From Ferrimonas senticii DSM 18821 (GTDB taxonomy: Bacteria > Pseudomonadota > Gammaproteobacteria > Enterobacterales > Shewanellaceae): a DNA stretch of 64,000 nt. The translations under genes were made by a program, and so were the position numbers. Of the stretch, positions 19,127 to 28,644 are shown piece by piece. Within the stretch, counting starts at the first letter, position 1. Each line of letters begins with the position of its first letter. The DNA is taken from assembly GCF_000422665.1 (NCBI RefSeq), contig NZ_AUGM01000007.1:1-64000 (forward strand). Direction: 5' to 3'. The notes under the pieces are model-generated. The model worked only from the letters and a program-made list of their open reading frames with translations, did not search any database and was not told where the DNA came from.

Positions 19127-19312
19127 CTTTGCGACAAGCCCGTTCATTGAACGGGCTTTTTCGTATCTAAAACCCAAGAACCTGCGGTTCGAATCCTCGC
19201 TAATACAACGATCCAGCGACCGAGTTCGAGCAGGCGTAGAGCGAGAGCGTTATCGCCTGCCGCTTGGTTGATCAGTTGGTTAGCACTGAATCCTGACCCA
19301 GCACCGCCATCC

Positions 19313-19338
19313 AAAAAAGCCAGCCTCAAGGGCTGGCT
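19313..19338 (-). terminator. Terminator of the MarR-DUF2955-HlyD operon
   Basis: Stem AGCCAGCC/GGCTGGCT with loop TCAAG; on the minus strand it is followed by T6. It lies about 20 bp past the MarR stop. Confidence 0.85.
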
Positions 19339-19356
19339 ACTATTACGGCGCCGTTG

Positions 19357-19824
19357 TTAGTCGGTCACCAAATCCACGCGCACTAACTTACTCAGTAGCT
19401 GTTGCAACTGCTGCTGTTCAGCATCGCTTAGAGGACTGCGAAACTGCTGATTTAGCTCAGCAACCAGCGGTTTACTGTGGGCGAGCTGTTGCTCACCGGC
19501 GGTGGTTAACGACAGCAGTTTAATCTTCTTATTGGTGTTGCTTTTATCGGCCTGCACCAGTCCCAACTTAATGGCGTTATCAGCCAACCGCTTAGTCACC
19601 GAGCGATCTCGCATCAGGTAATCCGCCAACTGCTGCTGGGTGATCTGGCCATGCTGCTGCAACACCCGCAGCGCCCCAAACATCTCCAATGAGATCTCAC
19701 AGCCAACGCTGAGTTGCTGAGCCACCTGCGCGCGGAACTGCTTATACACCAAGCCCATCAAAAACATGGGATTGCGATCCAACTCCTCAATGCCGGTGAT
19801 CATCCGCGGCTCCTTTGGATCCAT
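19357..19824 (-). CDS. MarR-family transcriptional regulator
   Basis: This 155-aa winged-helix repressor-type protein has its DNA-binding core at about 60-110 (ITQQQLADYLMRDRSVTKRLADNA). AAGGAG lies 6 nt before the ATG at 19824, so the longer open frame (to 19986, Cys-rich and reading through the upstream gene) is rejected. The start overlaps the DUF2955 gene by 38 bp, implying coupling. As last gene of an HlyD-DUF2955 efflux operon, it most likely represses that operon through the inverted repeat at 21926. Confidence 0.88.
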   Translation of the reverse strand: MDPKEPRMITGIEELDRNPMFLMGLVYKQFRAQVAQQLSVGCEISLEMFGALRVLQQHGQITQQQLADYLMRDRSVTKRLADNAIKLGLVQADKSNTNKKIKLLSLTTAGEQQLAHSKPLVAELNQQFRSPLSDAEQQQLQQLLSKLVRVDLVTD

Positions 19825-20812
19825 AAATTGCTCCTTGAACGGCAAACAACAGCAACAATACCACCAACAGATAGCCGCCCCGATGAAAGGTGTCTTGCAA
19901 TCCCCAGTCACTGCTACTGAGGTACAGTTGCAGCGGCAGCATAGTACCCAAAAGCCCTTGATTATGCAGTACTCGAACCGCTCCACTGCTGGCGCAGATC
20001 CAGTACGCCATCAAGGTCACTAACGCCACTAAGGCGGTGCCATAAACCATAAAGTGACTGTATTGCCCCAACAGCAAGGTGATGAAAATCATCGCCAGCG
20101 CGCAGCCGCCAACGTGACCTTGCAAAGTGCTGCGCAGTACCGCTTGATAGCCCTGCCGCTGCACTTGGCCGGCGGCCGTGATCACCGGCATCATGCAAAA
20201 CGTCGCCGCCGCCAAATCCACCATCATCAAGAACGCTAGGCCACTGCCCAGCAACAACACAAACACCAAACGCTGCTGGTAGGTGGCCGCCATTGGCGCT
20301 ACGGCCGGTGGCAATGGCCGTTGTGGCACAGGTAAAAATACGCGCACCAGCTGCACCACCACAATGGTCACCAGCAACGCGGTTACCATGCAGCGCAACC
20401 ATTCGGTCATCGGTACGCTGCTGTGTTGAAAAAACACCACCACCAAAAACCAGTTCAACAATGGGGCCATGGCTCGACTTTGCTTGGCGGGTGTATCAGC
20501 CCAACAACGAACCCGATCGAACACAAACAGGCTGATGCTCCAGATCACCGCCGGATGAGCGGCAAAGATGTCACACAACAGCAAAGCACCGGCGGCGGTG
20601 GCGATAGTGGGAAGAAACTGTTTTACCAACCCCAGCGGCGAATAATCGCGAACTAGCGTGGCCGCCATCACCGGGAACAGCGCCAAGTGGGCGGAGATCC
20701 GCAGTTGCAGTAACCACTGTGCCAACATCCCAAGACTGACGATGGCGCTGATCCACGCCACCTCTTGCCAGTTGACGTTGAAGGCGCTTGGCTTAGTCAA
20801 ATTGCCAGCCAT
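19787..20812 (-). CDS. DUF2955-family inner-membrane efflux protein
   Basis: This 341-aa membrane protein has about 9-10 hydrophobic segments in two clusters (about 15-165 and 185-330). The arrangement resembles the aromatic-acid-exporter/FUSC-like DUF2955 family. It lies 10 bp downstream of an HlyD/EmrA-type adaptor, and together they would form a two-component efflux system using an outer-membrane channel encoded elsewhere. The substrate is unknown; MarR regulation suggests a phenolic or lipophilic inducer (inference). Confidence 0.78.
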   Translation of the reverse strand: MAGNLTKPSAFNVNWQEVAWISAIVSLGMLAQWLLQLRISAHLALFPVMAATLVRDYSPLGLVKQFLPTIATAAGALLLCDIFAAHPAVIWSISLFVFDRVRCWADTPAKQSRAMAPLLNWFLVVVFFQHSSVPMTEWLRCMVTALLVTIVVVQLVRVFLPVPQRPLPPAVAPMAATYQQRLVFVLLLGSGLAFLMMVDLAAATFCMMPVITAAGQVQRQGYQAVLRSTLQGHVGGCALAMIFITLLLGQYSHFMVYGTALVALVTLMAYWICASSGAVRVLHNQGLLGTMLPLQLYLSSSDWGLQDTFHRGGYLLVVLLLLFAVQGAIYGSKGAADDHRH

Positions 20813-20822
20813 ATTGCCCTCC

Positions 20823-21872
20823 TTACACCAAGTAGCGCAACTGGGCTAATAGCGTCATCCAAGCACTGGCGAGTGGCCCCCACACAGGGGAATCAGACAC
20901 CACCATCACGCTGGCTTTGGAGCCGGAAAACAGCTCTGGATTAAGGTTGGGCAGCTGTACTTGGACTCGAACCTTTTGCTGATCGCGGATCCAGCGGTCG
21001 TCATTGACCACACTGGCCAGATCGTTGGTATCGCTGCTGGCATCGTGCACCGCCAACTCACGGCCGCTAACGGTACCGATAAATACCTGTCCCGGCAGAG
21101 CATCAAACACCAACCGAACCTGGGCGCCGACGGTTAACTCACGGCTGCCCTTTTCATTGAAGTCGGCGTTCACCCAACCGTGCTGACGATCGACCAAAAA
21201 CAGCACCGGGGCACCGGCACTGATAAAGGTACCTTGGCTTAAATTAAGGTTGCTGATCACCCCATCAAATGGCGCGACCACGGTGGTGTGTTGCAGATCA
21301 AGCTGAGCCAATTGCACCTGCGCTTGAGCTGCCGCCAAGGCGCCCTGCTCACTGCTCTGACGCAGTTCCGCTTGCAACCGGGCGACATCGGCTTGCGCGG
21401 CTTGCACCGCCTGCTGACGCACGCCGTTATCGGCCTCACTGTCATCCAGCTGCGATTGGCTGAGTAGGTTTTTGGCAAACAGCTGCTGATTGCGTTTGAA
21501 CTGACGAGCAGAGTTGACCGCCTCTTGCTGACGCTGACTCAAGGTCGCTTGCGCGGCGGCCAGCTGTTGCTGCTTGGCTTGTTGCGCCTGCTGAGCTTCC
21601 ACCAACGCCGCCTGCGCTTGGGTCACGGCCAACTGAAAGCGACTGGGATCGAGCTGCATCAACACCTGACCGGCTTTGACCTGTTGGCCATTATGGACCG
21701 CCAACTGAGCGATGGGCGCCGACACTTGGGCGGCAATCCGGCTGGTTGGTAGGTGCAACTGTGCTTGGGTAGTGAACGGTGCGACGTTATCGCTGGTCAC
21801 CAGAAACAACGACAACAACGCCGCCGCCGTTAACACCGCCCATAACGCCCACTGATAAACTCTGCTCGCCAT
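20823..21872 (-). CDS. HlyD/EmrA-family membrane fusion protein
   Basis: This 349-aa periplasmic adaptor is anchored by one N-terminal membrane segment (about 8-26). A biotinyl-lipoyl half-motif VSAPIAQLAVHNGQQVKAGQVLMQLD (about 48-73) precedes a long Gln/Ala-rich coiled coil (about 80-190). The second lipoyl half VVAPFDGVISNLNLSQGTFI follows. First gene of the operon with the DUF2955 transporter and MarR regulator; promoter and operator lie directly upstream. Confidence 0.88.
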   Translation of the reverse strand: MASRVYQWALWAVLTAAALLSLFLVTSDNVAPFTTQAQLHLPTSRIAAQVSAPIAQLAVHNGQQVKAGQVLMQLDPSRFQLAVTQAQAALVEAQQAQQAKQQQLAAAQATLSQRQQEAVNSARQFKRNQQLFAKNLLSQSQLDDSEADNGVRQQAVQAAQADVARLQAELRQSSEQGALAAAQAQVQLAQLDLQHTTVVAPFDGVISNLNLSQGTFISAGAPVLFLVDRQHGWVNADFNEKGSRELTVGAQVRLVFDALPGQVFIGTVSGRELAVHDASSDTNDLASVVNDDRWIRDQQKVRVQVQLPNLNPELFSGSKASVMVVSDSPVWGPLASAWMTLLAQLRYLV

Positions 21873-21906
21873 AATGTTTCACCTACAACATAAATCGATG
21901 CCGGCC

Positions 21907-21951
21907 AGTATACGCCGCATTGTTTTAGATGCAACATAACTAGTGCATTTA
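21907..21951 (-). promoter_or_regulatory. Promoter with overlapping MarR-type inverted repeat
   Basis: On the minus strand, -35 TTGCAT (21929-21934), a 16-bp spacer and -10 TATACT (21907-21912). TAGATGCA (21926-21933) and TGCATTTA (21944-21951) form an inverted repeat around a 10-bp spacer that covers the -35. It is a plausible site for autoregulation by the MarR protein of the operon. Confidence 0.6.
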
Positions 21952-22126
21952 GTGTTCAATTCAAACCATGACAGCCAATCCGTTAGCCCGCGAACCACGA
22001 TGGACAATTTGCGAGCAATCTCACAAATGCTCATTAATTAGTTTCAACAACAAACGGTTAGCTATAGGTAATGACTTCGACTCGCTTTACCATGCCGCCA
22101 CTTTTTAGGCTTGGTAGAGGCACTTG

Positions 22127-23905
22127 ATGAAACTTCACTCTTTCGCCCTTACGCTGGTTAGCGCGGCATTACTCAGCGCCTGTTCCGGCGGCAGCGACTC
22201 CCCGACTCCAGCAACTCAAATCCACGGAATGGCTTCGCAAGGGGGAACGATCCAGGGGTATATCAACGTCGCAGGTGCGGCCAAAGCAACCGCGCTTAAG
22301 CCAATCCATGACGGCAAATTCCAACTGGCACTCGATGGCCAACCGTTGCCGATGGTGATGCGCATTGAAGGCACCAGCGCCGGACAAGACGTCGAACTTT
22401 ACAGCGTGGTACTGGATGGCGACGCCAGCTACATCAACTTGTCACCGCTGACCCGTGTGCTGATCAGTATGGTCACCGGAGTCGATGCCGAACAGGTGTA
22501 TCAAAACCCTGCGAACTATCGCGAAGCTATGACTAAAGCGGCGTTTGCTGATGCGCAATCCGAGCTTAAAGAGAAGCTGGTACCGCTGTTTACTGCCGCC
22601 GAGGTCCCTCTCGACATCGATCTGCTGCGCGCCGAAAGCCGCGGTGATTACCAAGGGCTGGACGCGGTGATGGCGGTGCTGAAGTTTGCTTTTACTGCTA
22701 CCGAAGTGGTTATCAGTGACAGCATTAGCCACAAGCAATTGAACTTCGATTACGCCACTGGTCATTGGGATGGCGAACTGCCATTGGAGTATTCAAAGCA
22801 CGACCTGAACGTGGTTGCCGACGCCGATGCACTGATGGAAGAGATTATTCTGCTGAATAAAGACGAAGACCACCCTCGTCTTACTGAGCTCGTACACTCA
22901 GAGGCTGAATGGTTTGGTGCTATTGGCCAAACGGACGTCGTGGAAAACTTCCACAATGGTGCAAACGCCGAAGTGGGCGAGATGAACCGCTATCGCGATC
23001 TAGAGATCGTTGATAAAGACGGTGATAACAGCTACTTAATTGTGTTCACCGAACGCTTTGAACATGGCGTATTTGCCAATGCCAGTCGCCAGCGCGGTTG
23101 GTTTACCTACGAAGGCGACCAACTGACCTTCCAAGGCGATAAATACCAGCTGCCCACCTCTTCGAATCTGTTCTTCAAAGCCACTTGGCATGAAGCCGGC
23201 TATTTCTGGGCTGGCGAACAAGATTTCTTTGAGTGGCGCTTAGAGGTCGATGCTTTCCTAGACAGCGAGCGCTGCAGCACAATCGAAACGTCGCCAGTAT
23301 TCATTGCCGATACCTTCCCTGAGTTCCGTGGCTTTAGCTCCGTTCGAGTTTCCGGCGAAGGAATTACCGACTACACCATCAACGCCATCTCTCGCGATGA
23401 AGCCAACGGCAACTGTCACTTAGGCTACATCAATGAACAAGGGCACTTCGAAAGCCCAATGATGAATGGCATTGTTATTAGCGATATGGCCGCAGTCGAA
23501 GGAAAACAAAATCTGACTTACACCATGACCTTCCTTAATGGCGCTGAACAACAAATTGCCGAAAAGTCATTTACCTTGAGTAAAGGTCCAACTGCTAAAG
23601 AGGAAATGCTCCAGCAGTTTATGGCTCGCAAAGCGTTTATCTCCGGCGAGCCGGAAAATTTCAGCTACCAATGGCAGCGTCCAAACCCATTTGTAATCGA
23701 AGCCGATCTTTGGGTGCACCATGGTGTTAATGGTGACAACCGAGTTCGCGTTGGCATCGACGATGGCAAGCAACAGGCACAAAGCGCCGATCTCTCTGAG
23801 GTCAAAATGGTATTCCATACCGCATTTGACCCATACGGGCGCCTACTGATGAATGCCTATGTCGGCCAAAATGGCGCGACCATTAGCAATACTCCCCTGC
23901 AGTAG
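22127..23905 (+). CDS. Large lipoprotein of unknown function
   Basis: This 592-aa exported lipoprotein has a signal peptide with lipobox LSAC (Cys at about 20) followed by a GGSDSPTP linker. The N-terminal 60 residues after the linker resemble a carboxypeptidase-regulatory-like/Ig-like fold (GTIQGYINVAGAAKATALKP). The rest is mostly beta-rich and acidic, with no catalytic motif I recognise. An AGAGG site 6 nt before the ATG at 22127 favours it over the TTG at 22124. A terminator follows directly, so it is monocistronic. Confidence 0.7.
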   Translation: MKLHSFALTLVSAALLSACSGGSDSPTPATQIHGMASQGGTIQGYINVAGAAKATALKPIHDGKFQLALDGQPLPMVMRIEGTSAGQDVELYSVVLDGDASYINLSPLTRVLISMVTGVDAEQVYQNPANYREAMTKAAFADAQSELKEKLVPLFTAAEVPLDIDLLRAESRGDYQGLDAVMAVLKFAFTATEVVISDSISHKQLNFDYATGHWDGELPLEYSKHDLNVVADADALMEEIILLNKDEDHPRLTELVHSEAEWFGAIGQTDVVENFHNGANAEVGEMNRYRDLEIVDKDGDNSYLIVFTERFEHGVFANASRQRGWFTYEGDQLTFQGDKYQLPTSSNLFFKATWHEAGYFWAGEQDFFEWRLEVDAFLDSERCSTIETSPVFIADTFPEFRGFSSVRVSGEGITDYTINAISRDEANGNCHLGYINEQGHFESPMMNGIVISDMAAVEGKQNLTYTMTFLNGAEQQIAEKSFTLSKGPTAKEEMLQQFMARKAFISGEPENFSYQWQRPNPFVIEADLWVHHGVNGDNRVRVGIDDGKQQAQSADLSEVKMVFHTAFDPYGRLLMNAYVGQNGATISNTPLQ

Positions 23906-23912
23906 GAGATAC

Positions 23913-23945
23913 AAAAACAGCCGCTCAATGAGCGGCTGTTTTGTT
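23913..23945. terminator. Bidirectional terminator between the lipoprotein and ybiT
   Basis: Twelve-bp stem AAAACAGCCGCT/AGCGGCTGTTTT with loop CAATG; usable from both convergent genes. Confidence 0.9.
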
Positions 23946-23967
23946 ATCCATCACAGGAACAGAAAGC

Positions 23968-25569
23968 TTAGCCTTCCAGACCCTGACTGCGCAGGTACTC
24001 TTCGTAGGTACCGTGGAAGTCGGTGATGCCATCGGCTTTCAGCTCGATGATGCGGGTCGCGATAGAAGATACAAACACGCGGTCGTGGGATACGAACAGC
24101 AGGGTACCTGGGTACTGCTCCAGCGAGGTGTTCAGTGCTTCAATCGATTCCATGTCCATGTGGTTGGTTGGCTCGTCCATCACCAGAATGTTTGGACGCT
24201 GCATCATCAGCTTGCCGAACAGCATGCGACCTTGCTCACCACCGGAGATCACTTTGGTGGACTTCTTGATGTCGTTGGCGCCAAACAGCATACGACCCAA
24301 GAAGGAACGGATCACCTGCTCGTCACCGCCGTCTTTGTTCCACTGGCTCATCCAATCGAACAGGTTCATGTCCTGCTCAAACTCGTGGGCGTGGTCCTGC
24401 GCGTAGTAACCGATGTTGCTGTTTTCAGACCACTTGATGGAACCCTCTTTGGCTTCCATGGCGCCCACTAGAGTGTGCAGCAGGGTGGATTTACCGATGC
24501 CGTTGGCACCGATGATGGCGATGCGCTCGCCCACATCCACTTTCAGATCCAGACCTTTGAACAGCAGCTCGCCGTCGTAGCCTTGACCCAGACCTTCCAC
24601 TTCCAGCGCCTGACGGAACAGCTTCTTCTCTTGGTCGAAGCGGATGAACGGCGATTGACGGCTAGAGGCTTTCACTTCCGCCAGCTGGATCTTATCGATC
24701 TGCTTCGCACGAGAGGTGGCCTGACGTGCCTTAGAAGCGTTAGCAGAGAATCGCGCTACGAAGCCTTGCAGTTCCGCGATCTGGGCTTTCTTCTTAGCGT
24801 TGTCCGCCAGCAGACGCTCACGAGCTTGTGACGCCGCGGTCATGTACTCGTCGTAGTTACCTGGGTACACACGCAGCTCACCGTAGTCGATGTCGGCCAT
24901 GTGGGTACACACGGAGTTCAGGAAGTGACGGTCGTGCGAGATGATGATCATGGTGCACTGACGGGCGTTCAGAACGTCTTCCAACCAGTGGATGGTGTGG
25001 ATGTCCAAGTTGTTGGTTGGTTCGTCCAGCAGCATGATGTCTGGATCGGCGAACAGTACCTGTGCCAGCAGCACTCGTACTTTCAAACCCGGGGCTACCG
25101 CGCTCATTGGGCCAAAGTGCAGGCTCTCTTCCAAGCCCAGACCCAGCAGCAGTTCGCCTGCGCGAGCTTCGGCGGAGTAACCGTCCATCTCGGCAAATTC
25201 CACTTCCAGATCGGCCACTTTCATACCGTCTTCTTCAGACATCTCTGGCAGCGAGTAGATGCGGTCGCGCTCAGCTTTAACCTGCCACAACTCTTTGTGA
25301 CCCATGATCACGGTGTCGATCACGCTGTATTCTTCAAAGGCCCACTGATCCTGACCCAGTTTGGCCACGCGGGTGTTCGCTTCCACTGCCACGTTACCGG
25401 AGCTTGGCTCCAGCTCACCGGAGAGGATCTTCATAAAGGTGGACTTACCGCAGCCGTTGGCGCCGATAAGACCGTAGCGGTTGCCGCCGCCAAACTTAAC
25501 GCTGATGTTCTCAAACAGCGGCTTGGCGCCAAACTGCATGGTGATGTTATTGGCAATGATCATCGACAT
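23968..25569 (-). CDS. ybiT: ABC-F family ATPase (YbiT type)
   Basis: ABC-F proteins bind the ribosomal E site and rescue or tune translation; they have no membrane domain. This protein of about 533 aa closely follows E. coli YbiT. It has two ATPase modules with Walker [10 protein letters not shown] and GANGIGKST, Walker [11 protein letters not shown] and [10 protein letters not shown], and a charged linker with [17 protein letters not shown] between them. The ATG at 25569 follows an AAGG site and matches the YbiT N-terminus; a second ATG lies two codons later. The longer frame to 25608 lacks a ribosome-binding site. Confidence 0.94.
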   Translation of the reverse strand: MSMIIANNITMQFGAKPLFENISVKFGGGNRYGLIGANGCGKSTFMKILSGELEPSSGNVAVEANTRVAKLGQDQWAFEEYSVIDTVIMGHKELWQVKAERDRIYSLPEMSEEDGMKVADLEVEFAEMDGYSAEARAGELLLGLGLEESLHFGPMSAVAPGLKVRVLLAQVLFADPDIMLLDEPTNNLDIHTIHWLEDVLNARQCTMIIISHDRHFLNSVCTHMADIDYGELRVYPGNYDEYMTAASQARERLLADNAKKKAQIAELQGFVARFSANASKARQATSRAKQIDKIQLAEVKASSRQSPFIRFDQEKKLFRQALEVEGLGQGYDGELLFKGLDLKVDVGERIAIIGANGIGKSTLLHTLVGAMEAKEGSIKWSENSNIGYYAQDHAHEFEQDMNLFDWMSQWNKDGGDEQVIRSFLGRMLFGANDIKKSTKVISGGEQGRMLFGKLMMQRPNILVMDEPTNHMDMESIEALNTSLEQYPGTLLFVSHDRVFVSSIATRIIELKADGITDFHGTYEEYLRSQGLEG

Positions 25570-25648
25570 GAACCCTTGGAGTAAAAATAAACGCCGCAGG
25601 GTAGCCAAAGCCGCCCACTAGGGAAAGGACTTTTTTGCCGAAAATGAC

Positions 25649-25672
25649 AACGCCCTGCGTTCGCAGGGCGTT
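25649..25672. terminator. GC-rich hairpin downstream of the 91-aa gene
   Basis: Ten-bp stem AACGCCCTGC/GCAGGGCGTT with a 4-nt loop. The minus-strand downstream sequence is only weakly T-rich, so termination is probable rather than certain. Confidence 0.5.
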
Positions 25673-25689
25673 ATTGCCATCCAAGTGCC

Positions 25690-25965
25690 TTAATGCAATG
25701 GATTTAATGGCTGTTCGGAAACCAGCAGATTCATCGCATCGACAAACCGCTGAGTGGCCGCGTCATTCGGTGACACCAGCCGATAGGTGTTGTGAAAACC
25801 AATATCCAAACGGACATTATCGTGGCTTAACGAGATGTTGTAATCGTCCCAATCGCCTTCTGCAAAGAACCCTAAATATTCGCGGCCGCCATCGACTTCA
25901 TAGCCCCGCTCCATCACCATCTGCACCGCCCTTAAGGCCGGGCTTACATCAATTCGCTCGTTCAT
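25690..25965 (-). CDS. Small conserved-looking hypothetical protein
   Basis: This 91-aa soluble acidic protein has no signal or membrane segment. It begins MNERIDVSPALRAVQMVMERGYEVDGG and contains an EGDWDDYNISL segment. I do not recognise it. It sits between ybiT and a glutaredoxin-like gene on the same strand. A typical start codon and a hairpin after the stop support it being a real gene. Confidence 0.6.
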   Translation of the reverse strand: MNERIDVSPALRAVQMVMERGYEVDGGREYLGFFAEGDWDDYNISLSHDNVRLDIGFHNTYRLVSPNDAATQRFVDAMNLLVSEQPLNPLH

Positions 25966-26151
25966 GATCGCGCCCTTGTGTTGATAACGTGCATATCAAA
26001 CACCTTGGCAGACCGGTCGCCCATGAAACAGATCAACAAATTTGTCAGGATTGGCAGCAATGACGTTGCAGATGATCTAGCGCAAAGGCGGAATGTTAGC
26101 GATGTTAACTGGGATAAGTCGCACTTAACGGTGCACTAACATTTGCCGCCA

Positions 26152-26532
26152 TTATGCGGCGCCAAAGCGCTGCTCTAGATAAGCAATAATCTCGCTCGAT
26201 TCATACATCCAGCGCACCTGATTACCTTCCTCAATACGCAAACAGGGCACCACCAGTTTGCCGCCTTCGGTGGCCAGTTGCTCACGGTAGGGGCTGCCGA
26301 CCTTGGTACTGCGCAGAGCCATCGGCAGATTAAGCCGATGCAAGGTGCGGCGGGTCTTAATGCAAAACGGGCAGGCGTACAGTTGATACAGTGCTAGCCC
26401 GCTAAGTTGCTGCTCCACCTGCTGCTGCGCGTCACTACTGCGCTGCATGGGGCGCGGCCGCGTTAGCCAGTCAGCGAAGACCATAATTCGCCCTAGCCCT
26501 TCACGCAGTCCTTTGATTAACAATCCTTTCAT
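26152..26532 (-). CDS. Glutaredoxin-like (GST N-terminal) protein
   Basis: This 126-aa protein has an N-terminal extension (about 1-45) and then a thioredoxin-fold domain with the redox motif CPFC (YACPFCIKTRRTLHRLNL). VPCLRI provides the conserved cis-Pro, and SSEIIAYLEQRF is the usual C-terminal helix. AAAGGAG lies 8 nt before the ATG at 26532, so the longer open frame is rejected. Likely a glutathione-dependent thiol reductase, divergent from the RecQ-like helicase. Confidence 0.82.
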   Translation of the reverse strand: MKGLLIKGLREGLGRIMVFADWLTRPRPMQRSSDAQQQVEQQLSGLALYQLYACPFCIKTRRTLHRLNLPMALRSTKVGSPYREQLATEGGKLVVPCLRIEEGNQVRWMYESSEIIAYLEQRFGAA

Positions 26533-26653
26533 TGGCTCTACTCCTTTACCTGCATCGTTTTGCGTTTCAGTATACGTACTCGCTAGGGGGAGCCAATGCC
26601 GACACCATAATCGCCGCCGTTGGCACCGCCCATAAATCACCACAAGGCCACTT

Positions 26654-28591
26654 ATGTCCGCTTCAATTAACGCCAGCGAACTGCTGCAACAGCACTTTGG
26701 ATTCAGCCAGTTTCGCCCCGGTCAGCAGCAAACCATTGAACACCTGCTAACGGGTCGCAGCGCTGCGGCGATCTTTCCTACCGGTTCCGGTAAATCGCTG
26801 TGCTATCAACTGCCAGCGATGGTGCTACCGCATCTGACTTTGGTGATCTCGCCACTGCTGGCACTGATGCAGGATCAATTGGCGTTTTTGCACAATAAAG
26901 GCATCGCCGCCGCCAGCATCGATTCGACCCAAAACTTCGAGCAAGCCAAACAGGTAATGCAGCAGGTGCGCGCCGGCCAAATTAAGGTGTTGATGATCTC
27001 GGTTGAGCGGCTCAAGAATGAACGCTTTCGCCAATTCATTAGCCAAGTGCCGATCAGTCTGTTGGTGGTCGATGAAGCCCACTGCATCAGTGAATGGGGC
27101 CACAACTTTCGCCCTGATTACCTGAAACTGCCGCACTACTGCCAGTCACTGAACATTCCCCAGGTACTGCTCCTGACAGCCACCGCCACCCCAGCGGTGA
27201 TTGAAGATATGGCGGCAAAGTTTCAGATTGCCCCAGAGTGCATCACCACCACCGGCTTTTACCGCAGCAATCTCGATCTGTCGGTGGTGGCGGTTAGCCC
27301 ACAGCAACGCAGCGACTATCTGGCGCGCTATCTGGATAAGGCCCGTGGCCAAGCGGCGATCGTCTATGTCACCCAGCAGCAAACCGCCGAACAGGTTGCT
27401 GGCCAACTGCAGCAACAAGGCCATCAGGTCTCGGCTTACCACGCCGGCATGGACAGCGACCGCCGCCAGCAGATCCAACAGCAGTTTATGGCGGGGCAGT
27501 TGCACTGCATCGTCGCCACCATCGCCTTTGGCATGGGCATCGATAAAGCCGACATTCGCCATGTGCTGCACTACGATCTGCCGAAATCGGTAGAGAACTA
27601 CTCGCAAGAGATCGGTCGTGCCGGTCGCGACGGCAATCTTAGCCACTGTGTGGTGCTGGCCAACTTAAGCAACCGCGCGGTGCTGGAAAACTTCATCTTT
27701 GGCGATACCCCAGAGCCCGCCAGCATTCGCCATGTACTGGATGACATCGCCCAAGCCGGATCGCAGTGGGAGTTAATGGATCGGCAACTATCGAGTGCCA
27801 GCAATATCCGGCCGCTGCCGCTGCGCACCCTACTGGTTTACCTAGAGATGGCTGGATTGATTGAAGCCAAGTACAGCTACTTTGCCGAGGTTAAATTCAA
27901 GCTGTTGGTCACTGAAGAGCAACTGATTAATCGCTTTAGCGGCGAGCGCCAAGGGTTTGTGACGGCGCTGCTGCAAGCCTGCCAAAAAGCCCGGATCTGG
28001 TGGCAGGTCGACTTCGACGCGCTGTATCAGGTGTATGGCAGCGAGCGCAGCCGCGCCCTCGCCGCACTGGATTACTTTGCCGAACTGGGGCTGATTGAAC
28101 TGCAAACCAAACAGATGACCGAGGTCTACGGCGTCGCCCAACCGCTGCCCGCATTGCAACCGTTATTGGAACAACTAAGCCAGCAGTTTGCCGACAAAGA
28201 GCGCAGTGAAGTGGCGCGGATCGACAATCTGCTCGGACTGCTGCAAACCCCAGATTGCGTTAGTCACGCTTTGGCCAGCTACTTTGGCGATCACGCCGCC
28301 CCCACAGCCTGCGGCCACTGCTCCGCCTGTCGCGGCCGCGCCGTCAGCTTGCCAGAACCACCGCCACTGGCGATCGCCGATGACAGTCAGCTAAGTGCGT
28401 GGTTAGCCCCGCTTAAGCAGGCCTTGCAGGAACAGCAACTCGCCTACAGCCCACGACTTGGCGCCCGTTACCTAAGCGCGCTGCCAAGCCCATGGCTGAC
28501 CAAGTTAAAAGCCTCTAAGATGATCGGCTATGGCCAACAGGCACAACAACCGTTTTTGGCATTAGAGCAAGCTCTGTACAAGCTAACCTAA
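26654..28591 (+). CDS. RecQ-family ATP-dependent DNA helicase
   Basis: This 645-aa protein has superfamily 2 helicase motifs: FPTGSGKSLCYQLPA (Walker A), VVDEAHCISEWGHNFRPDY (DEAH box and aromatic loop), LTATATP, and in the second RecA lobe VYVTQQQ and AFGMGIDKADIRHV followed by QEIGRAGRDG. A four-Cys zinc site (DCVSHALASYFGDH plus CGHCSAC) follows. I see no clear HRDC domain at the C-terminus, unlike E. coli RecQ. It is a RecQ-family 3'-5' helicase, probably distinct from housekeeping RecQ. Confidence 0.88.
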   Translation: MSASINASELLQQHFGFSQFRPGQQQTIEHLLTGRSAAAIFPTGSGKSLCYQLPAMVLPHLTLVISPLLALMQDQLAFLHNKGIAAASIDSTQNFEQAKQVMQQVRAGQIKVLMISVERLKNERFRQFISQVPISLLVVDEAHCISEWGHNFRPDYLKLPHYCQSLNIPQVLLLTATATPAVIEDMAAKFQIAPECITTTGFYRSNLDLSVVAVSPQQRSDYLARYLDKARGQAAIVYVTQQQTAEQVAGQLQQQGHQVSAYHAGMDSDRRQQIQQQFMAGQLHCIVATIAFGMGIDKADIRHVLHYDLPKSVENYSQEIGRAGRDGNLSHCVVLANLSNRAVLENFIFGDTPEPASIRHVLDDIAQAGSQWELMDRQLSSASNIRPLPLRTLLVYLEMAGLIEAKYSYFAEVKFKLLVTEEQLINRFSGERQGFVTALLQACQKARIWWQVDFDALYQVYGSERSRALAALDYFAELGLIELQTKQMTEVYGVAQPLPALQPLLEQLSQQFADKERSEVARIDNLLGLLQTPDCVSHALASYFGDHAAPTACGHCSACRGRAVSLPEPPPLAIADDSQLSAWLAPLKQALQEQQLAYSPRLGARYLSALPSPWLTKLKASKMIGYGQQAQQPFLALEQALYKLT

Positions 28592-28597
28592 CGCCTT

Positions 28598-28644
28598 TGA
28601 TCATTGGCATGTGGGGTTCGACAAACCAGCACATGCCTTGATCA
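28598..28644 (+). other. Long imperfect hairpin downstream of the helicase gene
   Basis: TGATCATTGGCATGTG and CACATGCCTTGATCA (one bulge) enclose an inner GGTT/AACC pairing. It has no T run immediately after it, so it may be an mRNA 3' stabiliser or a protein site rather than a terminator. Confidence 0.45.

Larger units (their letters stand above)
18519..19222 (+). repeat. Tandem array of tRNA-Pro-derived fragments and alternating terminators
   Basis: The T-arm motif GGTTCGAATCC appears at 18599 (one mismatch), 18695, 18841, 18937, 19090 and 19186. Each copy is followed by an acceptor-like tail ending CCAGCGACCA or a close variant, the last one lacking the final CA. Type 1 terminators (18741, 18983) alternate with type 2 terminators (AAGCCCGTTCATTGAACGGGCTT at 18645, 18887 and 19136). 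Same-type hairpins are 242-250 bp apart. None of the fragments folds as a full tRNA. The layout resembles E. coli rtT repeats, where tRNA-Tyr 3' ends recur behind tyrT. Confidence 0.9.

Noticed and set aside
18519-19222. CRISPR array
   Set aside because: Repeats are tRNA fragments and terminators of uneven length with no regular spacers and no cas genes.
18519-19222. attL/attR scars of elements integrated in the tRNA gene
   Set aside because: The intervals are too short (about 100-150 bp), with regular terminator alternation and no integrase; tandem amplification fits better. It is not fully excluded.
19825-19986. N-terminal extension of the MarR gene (Cys-rich)
   Set aside because: It lies wholly inside the DUF2955 gene, and a strong AAGGAG site precedes the internal ATG at 19824.
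26022-26138. 38-codon frame between the 91-aa gene and the glutaredoxin-like gene
   Set aside because: No ribosome-binding site, no recognisable features and low length; cannot be told from chance.
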